Assembly: GCA_021442965.1 (NCBI GenBank)
Contig: JABUUX010000016.1
Location: 1 to 16,550 of the forward strand
Direction: 5' to 3'
DNA length: 16,550 nucleotides
Origin: Treponema sp.
GTDB taxonomy: Bacteria; Spirochaetota; Spirochaetia; Treponematales; Treponemataceae
The translations under genes and the position numbers were made by a program. Positions 1 through 8,203 of this stretch are shown here, in pieces; positions within the stretch are counted from its first letter, which is position 1, and each line of letters begins with the position of its first letter. The notes beneath the pieces are model-generated. The model was not told the DNA's origin, made no database searches, and was given only the letters and a program-made list of their open reading frames with translations.

Positions 1-636
1 GGCAATTCCGTCTTCGATTTTATGCTCTGGAATTTTGTCTTTTGTGTATGTATGAAGACTTCCTTTAATGCTCATTGCCGAAAGCCAAGTTGCAGTACAT
101 CGTGAAGATGTAGGGGCTGGATTTACAAACATAAGATCTGTATGCATGGAATCGTTTCTTACAGAAATCATTTTTCCTTTTGCAGAAGGTCTTACGCGGT
201 CTCCTTTAAGGCGGAATTCGCATTTAATAAAATTGTGGTTGTCTTCCCAAAAAAGTCTTACCTGACGGGAGTTCTGATAACAGGCTGCTATAGCACTTGA
301 TGTATTTGTTGGAACAAAACGGCGTCTTGCTGGCATTATTGCATGGTAAGCAAAAGATTTTTCTGTTTCCATATTCCAGAATGTTGCTTGAACAATGCCA
401 AAAACCTTAAAGTCAAAAAATTTGGTAAATCCAATGTACTGTCCCAGATTAAACGAGTAGATAAGCCGCGACTTAATTCTAAGCTTAGAAAGAAAAGCCG
501 GCATAGGAACTCCTGCATAGGGTGCTCGCATTCCTTTAATGTCTAATTTTGAGGAAACTCCTTTATATGTTCCGAACTTAGCCTTTCCATTTTTTACTAT
601 TTGTTCCGGCGGTTCATCCATCTGTCTTGTGTACAT
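1..636 (-). CDS. DUF2804-like protein, N-terminal 212 residues (runs off the left edge)
   Basis: An open minus-strand frame of 212 codons begins with ATG at 636 and is still open at base 1, so the C-terminus is missing. The reading starts MYTRQMDEPPEQIVKNGKAK and later contains KSRLIYSFNLGQYIGFTKFF and SFAYHAIMPARRRFVP, followed by beta-rich sequence and KGSLHTYTK near the edge. This pattern (basic segment, strand-rich body, late YxxK) reminds me of the DUF2804 family, common in spirochaetes and of unknown function; the match is from memory. No signal peptide or membrane segment is visible. There is no Shine-Dalgarno before 636. A second in-frame ATG at 621 is possible, but a perfect TATAAT ends 7 nt before 636, which favours 636 as a leaderless start. 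The gene is divergent from the 740 gene. Confidence 0.6.
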   Translation of the reverse strand, partial: MYTRQMDEPPEQIVKNGKAKFGTYKGVSSKLDIKGMRAPYAGVPMPAFLSKLRIKSRLIYSFNLGQYIGFTKFFDFKVFGIVQATFWNMETEKSFAYHAIMPARRRFVPTNTSSAIAACYQNSRQVRLFWEDNHNFIKCEFRLKGDRVRPSAKGKMISVRNDSMHTDLMFVNPAPTSSRCTATWLSAMSIKGSLHTYTKDKIPEHKIEDGIA

Positions 637-643
637 TTATTAA

Positions 644-672
644 ATTATACAATAGAGCCGTGAAAGTATAAA
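644..672 (-). promoter_or_regulatory. Promoter of the DUF2804-like gene, probably leaderless
   Basis: On the minus strand a perfect TATAAT (644-649) lies 17 bp downstream of TTTATA (667-672), a weak -35. The -10 ends 7 nt before the ATG at 636, so transcription would start at or within a base of the A of the start codon. No purine-rich Shine-Dalgarno occurs in between. Confidence 0.55.
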
Positions 673-701
673 GTATTTAAGATAACAGGTAATCAAAAGA
701 A

Positions 702-733
702 TTGTTTTTTTATAAGAAAAACTGGGGTATAAT
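702..733 (+). promoter_or_regulatory. Promoter of the beta-CASP gene, probably leaderless
   Basis: A perfect TATAAT at 728-733 ends 6 nt before the ATG at 740. The -35 is poorly defined: TTGTTT at 702-707 leaves a 20 bp spacer, and the T-run at 705-710 would give 17 bp. The GGGG at 724-727 lies 12 nt from the ATG, upstream of the likely transcript start, and is not a convincing Shine-Dalgarno. Confidence 0.55.
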
Positions 734-739
734 ATAAAT

Positions 740-2149
740 ATGGCTATTAAACTATTTTCACTTGGTGCAGCTCAGGAAGTTACCGGCTCAAAACATGTTC
801 TGGAAGTAAACGGTAGAAGAATTATGATTGATTGCGGTGCTTTCCAGGGAAAACGCAAAGAATCAGACAGAAAAAATCGTGACTTTGATTTTGATATGGA
901 GTCTTTGGACGGGGTTGTTCTTACTCATGGTCATTATGATCACTGCGGGCTTCTTCCGGTTCTTACAAAAAAAGGATATTCGGGAAATATTTATGCGACC
1001 CCAGCAACAAGGGATATAGCAAACCTTATCCTTATGGACAGTGCCAGAATTCAAGCCAGAGATGCGGAATTCCTTGCAAAACAGGCTGCTAAGAAAAAAG
1101 AAAAATTTACCTGGAAACCTTTATTTGATGAAAATGACTGTGTAAAAACAGCAAATCAGATTGTTTCTGTTTCTTATAATCGAAAAATGATTATTTCACG
1201 TGATGTGGAAATGCAGTTTTTTGATGCAGGTCACATTCTGGGCTCTGCTTTTGTATCTTTGGATGTTAGGGATGGAGACAGAAACGTGAATATACTTTAT
1301 ACAGGGGATATTGGTCGAAAGGAAAAGCCGATTATCAGGAATCCGGCTACGAATGTTCCGGCTCCTGATTATATTTTTCTGGAATCCACCTACGGAGACA
1401 GAAAACATGAACAGGCAAAATTTGCCATGAAAGAACTTGTAAAAGTAGTTCGTGATACTGTTTCCAGAAAAGGTAAAATAATAATTCCATCTTTTGCTAT
1501 TGAACGGGCTCAAGAATTAATTTTTCATCTGCATCTTTTGACTGATCAGAAAAAAATTCCTGTTGTTCCAATTTTTGTAGACTCCCCAATGGCTTCAAAT
1601 GCTACATCTGTTTTTAGAGTTCATCCGGAATGTTATGATGCTTCTGTAAATGAGGCTTTTCTGAAACATCATAAAAATCCCTTTGGGTTCGGTTCTTTAA
1701 CATATACCACAAGCGTAGAAGAATCAAAAAGACTGAACAAAATGGACGGTCCGATGATTATTATTTCTGCAGACGGAATGTGTGAAGCGGGACGTGTTCT
1801 TTATCATCTGGCAAATGAAATCAGCAATCCTAAAAATACAATTCTTATAGTAGGGTACATGGCTGAAGATACTTTGGGACGTAAGATTCGTGACGGACAA
1901 AAAGAGGTTATGATTCTTGGGGATAAATATGAAGTAAAAGCAAACGTGGAACAGATAAATGCCTTCAGTGCTCATGCTGATTACACAGAAATGCTGGACT
2001 GGCTTAAAGCTATAGATACTTCAAAACTCAAAAAAATCTTTTTGGTGCATGGTGAAAAAGGAACGCAGGAAACTTTCAAAAAGTTTTTAGAAGAAAACGG
2101 ATATCCTGATGTTGAAATAGTAACACAGGAAACCGTATACGAAATTTAA
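740..2149 (+). CDS. Beta-CASP metallo-beta-lactamase-fold ribonuclease (CPSF-73/Ysh1-like)
   Basis: This 469-residue protein is a complete MBL plus beta-CASP plus RMMBL enzyme, a family of two-metal nucleases that cut or trim RNA in the cytoplasm. The signature HGHYDH is at residues 63-68, the next metal ligand is H165 in DAGHILGS, and D190 lies in YTGDIG. The beta-CASP domain starts near LESTYGDR (214-221) and includes SFAIERAQELI, VDSPMA and SADGMCEAGR (about 344-353). The C-terminal RMMBL part carries SAHAD (H412) and LVHGE (H437). All expected catalytic positions are present, so it should be active; the substrate cannot be read from sequence. It is closer to the CPSF-73/Ysh1-like branch than to RNase J by length and motif wording. 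It stands alone on its strand and converges on the 2167-3933 gene, with only 17 nt between the stops. Confidence 0.88.
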   Translation: MAIKLFSLGAAQEVTGSKHVLEVNGRRIMIDCGAFQGKRKESDRKNRDFDFDMESLDGVVLTHGHYDHCGLLPVLTKKGYSGNIYATPATRDIANLILMDSARIQARDAEFLAKQAAKKKEKFTWKPLFDENDCVKTANQIVSVSYNRKMIISRDVEMQFFDAGHILGSAFVSLDVRDGDRNVNILYTGDIGRKEKPIIRNPATNVPAPDYIFLESTYGDRKHEQAKFAMKELVKVVRDTVSRKGKIIIPSFAIERAQELIFHLHLLTDQKKIPVVPIFVDSPMASNATSVFRVHPECYDASVNEAFLKHHKNPFGFGSLTYTTSVEESKRLNKMDGPMIIISADGMCEAGRVLYHLANEISNPKNTILIVGYMAEDTLGRKIRDGQKEVMILGDKYEVKANVEQINAFSAHADYTEMLDWLKAIDTSKLKKIFLVHGEKGTQETFKKFLEENGYPDVEIVTQETVYEI

Positions 2150-2166
2150 AAAGCACAAAAGTTTTG

Positions 2167-3933
2167 TTACTGCGCTGTAATTCCAAAACTGCGGGCAAAC
2201 TCAGCATTCTCTTCGTCAATCTTTTTTTGGGCAATGAGTAATGCTTCTATTTTAGGAAGCCATTGGTATTTTGATTTTAAAGCAATAAGAGCGGTTTCCC
2301 GGGAATTGTGTTCATTAAGTGCAGCAATAAAATCTTTGAAAAATTCTTCTGTATCTACAGGCACAGGTTCCTGTTCTGCAAAAATATCGGTAACCATCCA
2401 TTTGTCTTTTATAAAAGTAAGTGTGATGGTGTCTGTGTGTTTTTCACAGAAGATTTTGTTTTCTTCTGAATGAAGAACGTAGTATTCTGCTTTTTTTACG
2501 GAATTCATTTCAGAATAAATTTGAATGCCTGATTCTTCTGTTAAAGTTTTTGGCTTGTCTTTTTTTAGCGGAACCTGTAAATCCATATTTTTAGGAACGC
2601 CGTCAATGTAAAGATTTGTAATGCCGTAAATTCCTGCATTTGTTAAATTCATATCTTCTGAAATAAAGAGCATGAATTTTCCCGGTGTAAGGAATCCTTT
2701 GTCCATTCCATAAGCCTGACGGTTTTTACTTATAACGTAAATCTGGCTTACCATATTTGAATATCTGGAAGGAACTTTACCTTTTACAATATTGTCTACA
2801 AGAATTGTATCTAAATTATTTATAGCCTGAAAGAAAAGTTCTGTTGTATCTTCTGAAGTAAGGCCTTTAGAAGTTCCGTTCATTCCGTTAGATTTAACGG
2901 TGTTTGCAATAATAACTGCAAGTACAATCGAAACAGCAGATATAGTAATTATTTTCGGAATGTTGCGGCGTATTTTTCTTTTTGTTTTTACAGATGCCGC
3001 TTTTCTTGCCATAAAGTCAGCGGATTTTTTATCGTATTCTTGAACTGACTGAATAGAAAGTCCTTCTGAAGTTTCAAGAAGGTCTAAAGGATATACAGAC
3101 ATTGCTTTCTGATATTCACGGGAAGCACGTGCAGCTTTTTGTAAATCTGTTTCTCCTTTAATTTTGTTTTCATTGATTTTTGCCGCAATTGATTTCTTTT
3201 GTTTTTTACCAGGTCTGTTCACTGTGGCTAGATTAAGTTCCAGTTCAGAGTTGATTTTTTCTGTCAGAGTATTATCCAGATTTTCAATACAGTATTCTAT
3301 TGGAAGATAATTTTTATCCAGAATATCTGCATTACGTTCCACAGTGTCAGTTGCAGGGAATGGAACCCTTTTGGTAAAAATTTTGTAAGCAAGTACTGAA
3401 CGTGAAAATCTTAATGCCGGATTTCCGTGAAGTGTAGGGTTTTTCCACCAAAAAATCTGGCGACTTTTTTCGTCTTCATTAAGTGCTGCTACTGAGGCTG
3501 AAAATAGATTTTCTGGAAGAAAAAGGGCTTTGAATTTTGTTTCGCTTTCAAGTTTTAGAATTACACTTCCTGCTCCTGTAAAAGAAATCTCTTTTTCATT
3601 GCAGGCGGCATCGGTCAGAATACGGATAACAGCAGTTCCCGCTTTAAAGGCATTTTCGCTCTCTAAAAGATTCAGTAAAGTGTCTGCTTTTGAAAGTGAA
3701 AAAGGGGATTTACCGCAATAGAAAACTGTGCGGCCGGATTCTGTATCATAACTTTGTACGTCTGAAAAACTCCAGCCGCTATATGTAAATAAAAAATCTT
3801 TGTCTTTTTTTTCAGCTTCTACAAGTACTCCGGTTTCTGTAATTATTGAAGAATAACTCATTTTACCAAAATTTTCTTCAAGAATTCCGGAACAGAGTTT
3901 TATAGTATTTTTTTCAAAAGATAAGATTTCCAT
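2167..3933 (-). CDS. Single-span membrane protein of unknown function, possible degenerate kinase-like N-domain
   Basis: I do not recognise this 588-residue protein. What can be seen: a cytoplasmic-looking N-terminal region (1-240), a basic linker rich in K/R (about 240-325), one hydrophobic helix at about 326-346 preceded by KTKRKIRRN, and a C-terminal region of about 240 residues expected outside the membrane. No signal peptide is present. Residues 170-230 (FSRSVLAYKIFTKRVPFP, then a proline and an acidic helix) loosely resemble the alpha-F/alpha-G part of a protein kinase C-lobe, but no HRD, DFG or VAIK-type motif is visible, so any kinase fold would be inactive. The outer part has segments such as EDTTELFFQAINNLD and TITLTFIKDKWMVTDI that look NTF2-like. 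It follows hflC after 43 nt and has its own Shine-Dalgarno AGGAA 5 nt before ATG. The last gene of the run, it may work with HflKC. Confidence 0.8.
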   Translation of the reverse strand: MEILSFEKNTIKLCSGILEENFGKMSYSSIITETGVLVEAEKKDKDFLFTYSGWSFSDVQSYDTESGRTVFYCGKSPFSLSKADTLLNLLESENAFKAGTAVIRILTDAACNEKEISFTGAGSVILKLESETKFKALFLPENLFSASVAALNEDEKSRQIFWWKNPTLHGNPALRFSRSVLAYKIFTKRVPFPATDTVERNADILDKNYLPIEYCIENLDNTLTEKINSELELNLATVNRPGKKQKKSIAAKINENKIKGETDLQKAARASREYQKAMSVYPLDLLETSEGLSIQSVQEYDKKSADFMARKAASVKTKRKIRRNIPKIITISAVSIVLAVIIANTVKSNGMNGTSKGLTSEDTTELFFQAINNLDTILVDNIVKGKVPSRYSNMVSQIYVISKNRQAYGMDKGFLTPGKFMLFISEDMNLTNAGIYGITNLYIDGVPKNMDLQVPLKKDKPKTLTEESGIQIYSEMNSVKKAEYYVLHSEENKIFCEKHTDTITLTFIKDKWMVTDIFAEQEPVPVDTEEFFKDFIAALNEHNSRETALIALKSKYQWLPKIEALLIAQKKIDEENAEFARSFGITAQ

Positions 3934-3976
3934 TTTATTTCCTGCGATGCTGTTTTTTTGTTTTTTTTATATAGGA

Positions 3977-4960
3977 TTATCTTTTACCGCTATTTGAATA
4001 AAGGTAATCGAAGTAATCCATGCTTGTGCTGTAAGTTGCGCTGTTTTCCTTTAAGGTTTTTTTGTAAGATTCCATGCTTTTCCAGAATGTGTAGAACTCA
4101 ACATCTTTGTTGTAGGCTTCTGCATAAATTCTGGCGGCTTCGGCATCAGCATTTCCTTTTATCTCTTCTGATTTTTTATAGGCTTCAGAAGTGATTGTTT
4201 GTTTTTTGTTTTCAAGTTTACCAAGCCATTCAGCTTTTTTACCTTCACCGTTTGAGCGGTAGGCCTGAGCAACCTGATTTCTTTCCTTAATCATTCTGGA
4301 ATAAACTGAAGATGTAAGTTCATCTGAATATTTTATCTGGCGAGGAACGATATCTATAAGTTCAATTCCATATTCCGGCATAAGCAAATTTGCTTCTCTT
4401 GTCATCTGGGCACAAAGTTCACGGCGACCTTTTAAAACTTCTTCGCTTTCTGTAGTAGAGTTTACAAGATCTGAAATTTCTTTTGTGTCTTCGTCTGTTG
4501 CTTCTTCAACTTTGATTTCATTGATAATGTTAGTGCTTCGTACTATTTCGCTCAATTTGTTCTGGGTAATAACAGTTCTGGTAGAAGAGTCAATGATGTC
4601 CGAAAGTTTATTGTAAGCGTTATCCAAAGTCTGAAAGTTCTGGTAGAATTTTGCAGGATCTGTTATGCGCCATCTGGAAGTTGTATCAACAATAATGAAC
4701 TGCTTTTCTTTTGTTGGAATCCTTTGCGGGTCCCCATCCAGTGAAAGAACTCTTTTAGGAAAGTAAAGAACTTTATCTACAAAAGGTGCTTTCAGATAAA
4801 GTCCTGCCTCTGTTTTAGTTCCTGTAAGGCTTCCAAGTCTTGTGATTACTGCCTGGTCTCCTTCACTGACAATATATAAAGGCTGTGCAATAAGTGCCAG
4901 AAGAATGATTGCTGCTATTGTTACAATAATTGAAAGTTTCTTTTTCCCTCTGCGTGTCAT
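3977..4960 (-). CDS. hflC: HflC, SPFH/prohibitin-family membrane protein
   Basis: HflC pairs with HflK to form a large cage in the membrane that surrounds and tempers the FtsH protease. The 327-residue protein has a basic N-terminus (MTRRGKKK), one membrane helix at about 9-30, then a band-7/SPFH domain beginning GDQAVITRLG (about 34-43) and containing FYFPKRVLSLDG-type strands and the KFYQNF segment. A long charged helical region with alanine- and glutamate-rich stretches (KKSEEIKGNADAEAARIYAEA) follows, typical of the coiled-coil wall of the cage. Length is normal for the family. The start ATG overlaps the last base of the hflK stop (TAATG), and GGAGG sits 9 nt upstream inside hflK, so the two are translationally coupled. 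No ftsH gene is in the window. Confidence 0.93.
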   Translation of the reverse strand: MTRRGKKKLSIIVTIAAIILLALIAQPLYIVSEGDQAVITRLGSLTGTKTEAGLYLKAPFVDKVLYFPKRVLSLDGDPQRIPTKEKQFIIVDTTSRWRITDPAKFYQNFQTLDNAYNKLSDIIDSSTRTVITQNKLSEIVRSTNIINEIKVEEATDEDTKEISDLVNSTTESEEVLKGRRELCAQMTREANLLMPEYGIELIDIVPRQIKYSDELTSSVYSRMIKERNQVAQAYRSNGEGKKAEWLGKLENKKQTITSEAYKKSEEIKGNADAEAARIYAEAYNKDVEFYTFWKSMESYKKTLKENSATYSTSMDYFDYLYSNSGKR

Positions 4961-5937
4961 TAGTTTTTACCTCCGTTCAGATTTTTTACAGGAAGAATAT
5001 TATCCAGTTCACTGTCAATTATTTCCGGCTTGTTTTCTCCGGTTAATATTTCTTCCATTGTTTCAAGGTAGATTCGTTCTCTTGTAGCTTTTGGGGAACG
5101 TTTGTATTCATCATAAACTGCATTGAAACGGGCAACATCACCTTTTGCCTTGTTTACACGTTCAGCTGCATATCCTTCTGCCTGTTGAACAAGTCTGTCA
5201 GCTTCACCTTGTGCTTTTGGAATTTCAGCATTGTAAGATTCTTTTCCTTCATTGATAAAGCGGTTCATATCCTGAATAGCTTTATTTACATCTTCAAAAG
5301 CTGCCTGAACACCTGCAGGGGGAACAATGTTCTGAAGTTTTACTGCTGACACATTTATTCCAAGTCCCAGGTTTTTAAAAGAATCATTCATCATATCCAA
5401 AGCCTGGGTTTCTATATCAGTTCGGTCGGCGCCCATAATGCTTAGAATAGCGCGGTCACCAACCAGCTCATTGATTACTGAACGGGAAATGTCACGTATT
5501 GTATTTTCTTTTTCGTAAACTCCAAAGAGCCACTGCTTTGGATCTACAATACGGTATTGGATAATCCATTCTACATCAACAATGTTCATGTCACCAGTAA
5601 GCATAGATGATTCGTCTGTAATGTTATTTCTGTATTCGTTATCCCGTCCTGCCTTTATAGTTGTAAATCCGAACTGTTCTGTTTGGATAACTTTAACGGG
5701 AACTTTGTAACAGCGGTCAATATTGAACGGAAGTTTGTAGTGAAGTCCCGGGCCTGTAGTTGTGCTGTACTTTCCAAATCTTGTTATTACAGCCTGTTCT
5801 GTTTCATCTACTATGTATGCACTTGAAAAAATGCCTGCCAGCACAATTATAGCAAGCACAAGTGTAAACCAGAAGGAAGTTTTTTTTAGAATGTTTTTGT
5901 TAAACTTTCCTTTGTCTGCTGGGGTAAAATTTTCCAT
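4960..5937 (-). CDS. hflK: HflK, SPFH/prohibitin-family membrane protein
   Basis: HflK is the partner of HflC in the FtsH-regulating membrane complex. After a short polar N-terminus comes one membrane helix (about residues 21-42), then the SPFH domain with DETEQAVITRFGKY and GPGLHYKLPF, the conserved segment KLQNIVPPAGVQAAFEDVNK, and a helical tail with AEIPKAQGEADRLVQQAEGY, the usual HflK signature. At about 325 residues it is shorter than enterobacterial HflK (roughly 420), lacking the long glycine-rich N-terminal extension. Start choice: an ATG at 5949 lies directly against the Shine-Dalgarno AAAGGAG (zero spacing), while the in-frame ATG at 5937 has 12 nt spacing and is more credible. Two alternative hairpins lie just upstream. 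The gene follows the NodB-like gene and overlaps hflC by one base. Confidence 0.92.
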   Translation of the reverse strand: MENFTPADKGKFNKNILKKTSFWFTLVLAIIVLAGIFSSAYIVDETEQAVITRFGKYSTTTGPGLHYKLPFNIDRCYKVPVKVIQTEQFGFTTIKAGRDNEYRNNITDESSMLTGDMNIVDVEWIIQYRIVDPKQWLFGVYEKENTIRDISRSVINELVGDRAILSIMGADRTDIETQALDMMNDSFKNLGLGINVSAVKLQNIVPPAGVQAAFEDVNKAIQDMNRFINEGKESYNAEIPKAQGEADRLVQQAEGYAAERVNKAKGDVARFNAVYDEYKRSPKATRERIYLETMEEILTGENKPEIIDSELDNILPVKNLNGGKN

Positions 5938-5950
5938 AATTTTTATCATC

Positions 5951-5977
5951 TCCTTTGGCTTTCGAAAGGACGAAGCC
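5951..5977 (-). promoter_or_regulatory. Mutually exclusive hairpins that can expose or hide the hflK ribosome-binding site
   Basis: On the minus strand the order is GGCTTCG (5977-5971), TCCTTT (5970-5965), CGAAAGCC (5964-5957), AAAGGA (5956-5951), then G and ATG. Hairpin A pairs GGCTTCG with CGAAAGCC (7 bp, one bulged A, loop TCCTTT) and leaves the Shine-Dalgarno free. Hairpin B pairs TCCTTT with AAAGGA (6 bp, 8-nt loop) and hides the Shine-Dalgarno. The two share bases in their loops and cannot both form, because no linker remains for a pseudoknot. The pairing is directly visible; a regulatory role is inferred. Confidence 0.4.
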
Positions 5978-5992
5978 TTTTATTTAAATATA

Positions 5993-8203
5993 CTAAAGTT
6001 TGCTTACAGATACCAAGTCAAAATTTTCATCAAGAAGGGCATTTATTAATAAATCTATATGTTCCCAAAGATTTCCCGGCCTTCCGCCTTGGGAAATTCC
6101 TACTGTTACAGGAATCATTCCGCCTTTTGTGGCTTTGACCATTTCTACATATTCTTCAATAAGTTTTTCAGGAATAACATAATCTTTTCCGGCTTCCATT
6201 TGTGCAATACTAACATTATCAGAGTGCAGGTGAATGGAATTTATGTATTCGTATCCGGCTTCTTTTCCTGCATTGATTATTACCTGATTTGCATCGTAGT
6301 AAGGTGCATGCCAGTAAAGAGAAAGTTCATTTCCTGTACACTGAAAAAATTCATCTTCGTTTCTTCCTAAACCCCGTGTAATAAAGTCAGCATCTACTAC
6401 AAAAGTTTTGTCAGTAAGATTTGAAGTTGTAAAGAACATAGATGCACATTCGTAGCCGTTCAGACTAATTTGTTTTGTCTGAGAAGGGTAGCGCCTTATG
6501 AATTCACCGTTTATAAAGAAAGTTCCCGGAATATTATATTGTGTTAAAGATGAAATTATTTTTGGAAGTCCGTCAGCATTGTCATAAGCGTCAAAAACAA
6601 GTGCTACCCTTGGTTTTTCTTCCATTTTTTTAGTACTGGATGAATAGAGTGGTTTTGTTACAGCTTTTTTTGAAAGAGTCCGTACATATAGTGCATTTTT
6701 GAAAAGAGAGTTCTGGGTTGTACCACAAAACACCCTGTATCGTCCGTTCTGACTTTTCTGTTCATGAGGCAGGACGCTGTCTGCAGAATTCCATCTGCAG
6801 GTAGAAGGGGAGTATGAATATTTTTTTTCAGATTCAGTTTCGGCAATAATTTTTTGTGTTATGTCATCCCACCAGGCAGATTTTGCAGAGGATATGCAAA
6901 GTACTTCTGTTTTGTCAGTAACAATATTCCATTTCTTTATTGTCTGAGTTCCTCCCACATAAATGGAATTGTTTGTTTCCCAGATGATGTTATTTATATT
7001 TTCTCCTGAAAGTTTTGCAGTTCTTGTCCAGGTGTTTATATCGTAAATGTATAAAGTACTTCCGGCATAGAAGGCGGCTTTTGTTCCGTCTGGAGAAAGT
7101 TTTGGCTTTCCTGAATCTTCAATTGAAAGGATTTCTTTTGATGTCTGTCCTATTTGAATTACAGACCCTTGAACTTTTGTAGAATCGTATGGAAGCTTTT
7201 CCAGCCATAAAACAGGCTCATCATTTTTAGTCCAGAATACCGAGTAGTCTGCAAGTGATGCTTTTGAGTCTGTGTATGGTTTTGAATAAATAATTTCCAT
7301 GTAATCCATGGAGGATGCTTGCGATTTGAAATATGTAAAATTTTTCTTTTCCTGTGCCAGAACCAGAGCTGTAGCATCTGCATTTACAGAAAAGTTGTCA
7401 TGAATGGCATCAAACTGAAAAGGAAGTCTTCCAATTACTGTCCCCTGTCCTATAATTCCGGAATAAAGACCTATAGTGTAAAGCTCTCTGGAATTAATTC
7501 TATAAACAATATAATCGTCAATATATACAAGATATTTGTTCGAAGACCACTGGACCGAGTTTATTGTTCCCCGTCCTATTTTTCTATATCTTTCTTCAAC
7601 TTCTACTCCCCGATTTAAAGCATCAGGTGAACAGAAATAAATGTTGCCTTTTTTTTCATAAAGGAGAATACTGCCGTCCGGTGCCCATGCAACTGGAACA
7701 GAATCGTAGCTGAATAGAATGTTGTCACAAAGTTCAATCTTTTTTTCTGTTGCAACATTTTCCAGAATCAGGTTACCTGTTGAGATTCCTGTTTTCTCAA
7801 TATAGCAGAACCATTTTCCGTCGGCATTGCAGGAAGTTGGAGTTGTAACGCTTGAAGTAAGAGGAATATCTTTTGTTCGTTTTATCCATGAAATGGAATT
7901 TGTAGCAGTGTAATATCTTGCAGTTCCGAATCTGTTTCTGATTTGCAGAACTTTTGAATCCATGAGAGAAAGAAGTTCCATTTGTTCAGGATAGCAGGAA
8001 AGAATTTGTTTTTCAGATTTTGCTGTTTCGGGTTTCAGTTCGGAATAGAAAACTGATTTGTAAGAATAGTTTCCTGCACTGTCATGGTCAACAATGAATA
8101 CAACTTCGTTATTTTCATTTATATCCGGCTTGTGAAAAGAAATTTTTGCAAATACCGGAATAACCATAGAAAGGGATAAAAACCACAGAATGATTTTTTT
8201 CAT
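5993..8203 (-). CDS. Secreted beta-propeller protein with C-terminal degenerate NodB (polysaccharide deacetylase) domain
   Basis: The 736-residue protein begins with a clear signal peptide (MKKIILWFLSLSMVIPVFA), so it acts in the periplasm or at the surface. The middle (about 30-500) is a series of propeller-like blades with repeated motifs of the TolB/PD40 kind, for example VAWAPDGSILLYEKKGNIYF and LSPDGTKAAFYAGSTLYIYD. Residues about 530-736 match the NodB fold: RVALVFDAYDNADG replaces the usual TFDDGP, FINGEFIRRYP follows, and YWHAPYYDANQVI replaces RPPYG. The metal-binding HxxxH motif expected near residue 590 reads ASMFFTTSN and has no histidine, and the second Asp of the DD pair is Ala539. 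It is therefore probably not a normal zinc-dependent deacetylase and may bind glycan instead. The start has GGAG 8 nt upstream, and the ATGA overlap with the zinc-ribbon gene implies coupling. Confidence 0.82.
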   Translation of the reverse strand: MKKIILWFLSLSMVIPVFAKISFHKPDINENNEVVFIVDHDSAGNYSYKSVFYSELKPETAKSEKQILSCYPEQMELLSLMDSKVLQIRNRFGTARYYTATNSISWIKRTKDIPLTSSVTTPTSCNADGKWFCYIEKTGISTGNLILENVATEKKIELCDNILFSYDSVPVAWAPDGSILLYEKKGNIYFCSPDALNRGVEVEERYRKIGRGTINSVQWSSNKYLVYIDDYIVYRINSRELYTIGLYSGIIGQGTVIGRLPFQFDAIHDNFSVNADATALVLAQEKKNFTYFKSQASSMDYMEIIYSKPYTDSKASLADYSVFWTKNDEPVLWLEKLPYDSTKVQGSVIQIGQTSKEILSIEDSGKPKLSPDGTKAAFYAGSTLYIYDINTWTRTAKLSGENINNIIWETNNSIYVGGTQTIKKWNIVTDKTEVLCISSAKSAWWDDITQKIIAETESEKKYSYSPSTCRWNSADSVLPHEQKSQNGRYRVFCGTTQNSLFKNALYVRTLSKKAVTKPLYSSSTKKMEEKPRVALVFDAYDNADGLPKIISSLTQYNIPGTFFINGEFIRRYPSQTKQISLNGYECASMFFTTSNLTDKTFVVDADFITRGLGRNEDEFFQCTGNELSLYWHAPYYDANQVIINAGKEAGYEYINSIHLHSDNVSIAQMEAGKDYVIPEKLIEEYVEMVKATKGGMIPVTVGISQGGRPGNLWEHIDLLINALLDENFDLVSVSKL

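Noticed and set aside
343..546. Plus-strand open frame opposite the DUF2804-like gene
   Set aside because: The minus strand is open for 212 codons with a good promoter and sensible protein composition. The plus-strand product has no Shine-Dalgarno and no recognisable features.
2152..2166. Small palindrome (ACAAAAGTTTTGT) between the two convergent genes as a bidirectional terminator
   Set aside because: The arms are A/T-only with a one-base centre, so the hairpin would be very weak, and there is no proper U-tract beyond short runs.
3944..3970. T-rich stretch between hflC and the next gene as a terminator
   Set aside because: On the transcribed strand it is A-rich, and no GC-rich stem precedes it.
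5951..5977. H-type pseudoknot formed by both hairpins before hflK
   Set aside because: No linker bases remain between the helices, so the second helix cannot cross the first. The two structures are alternatives.
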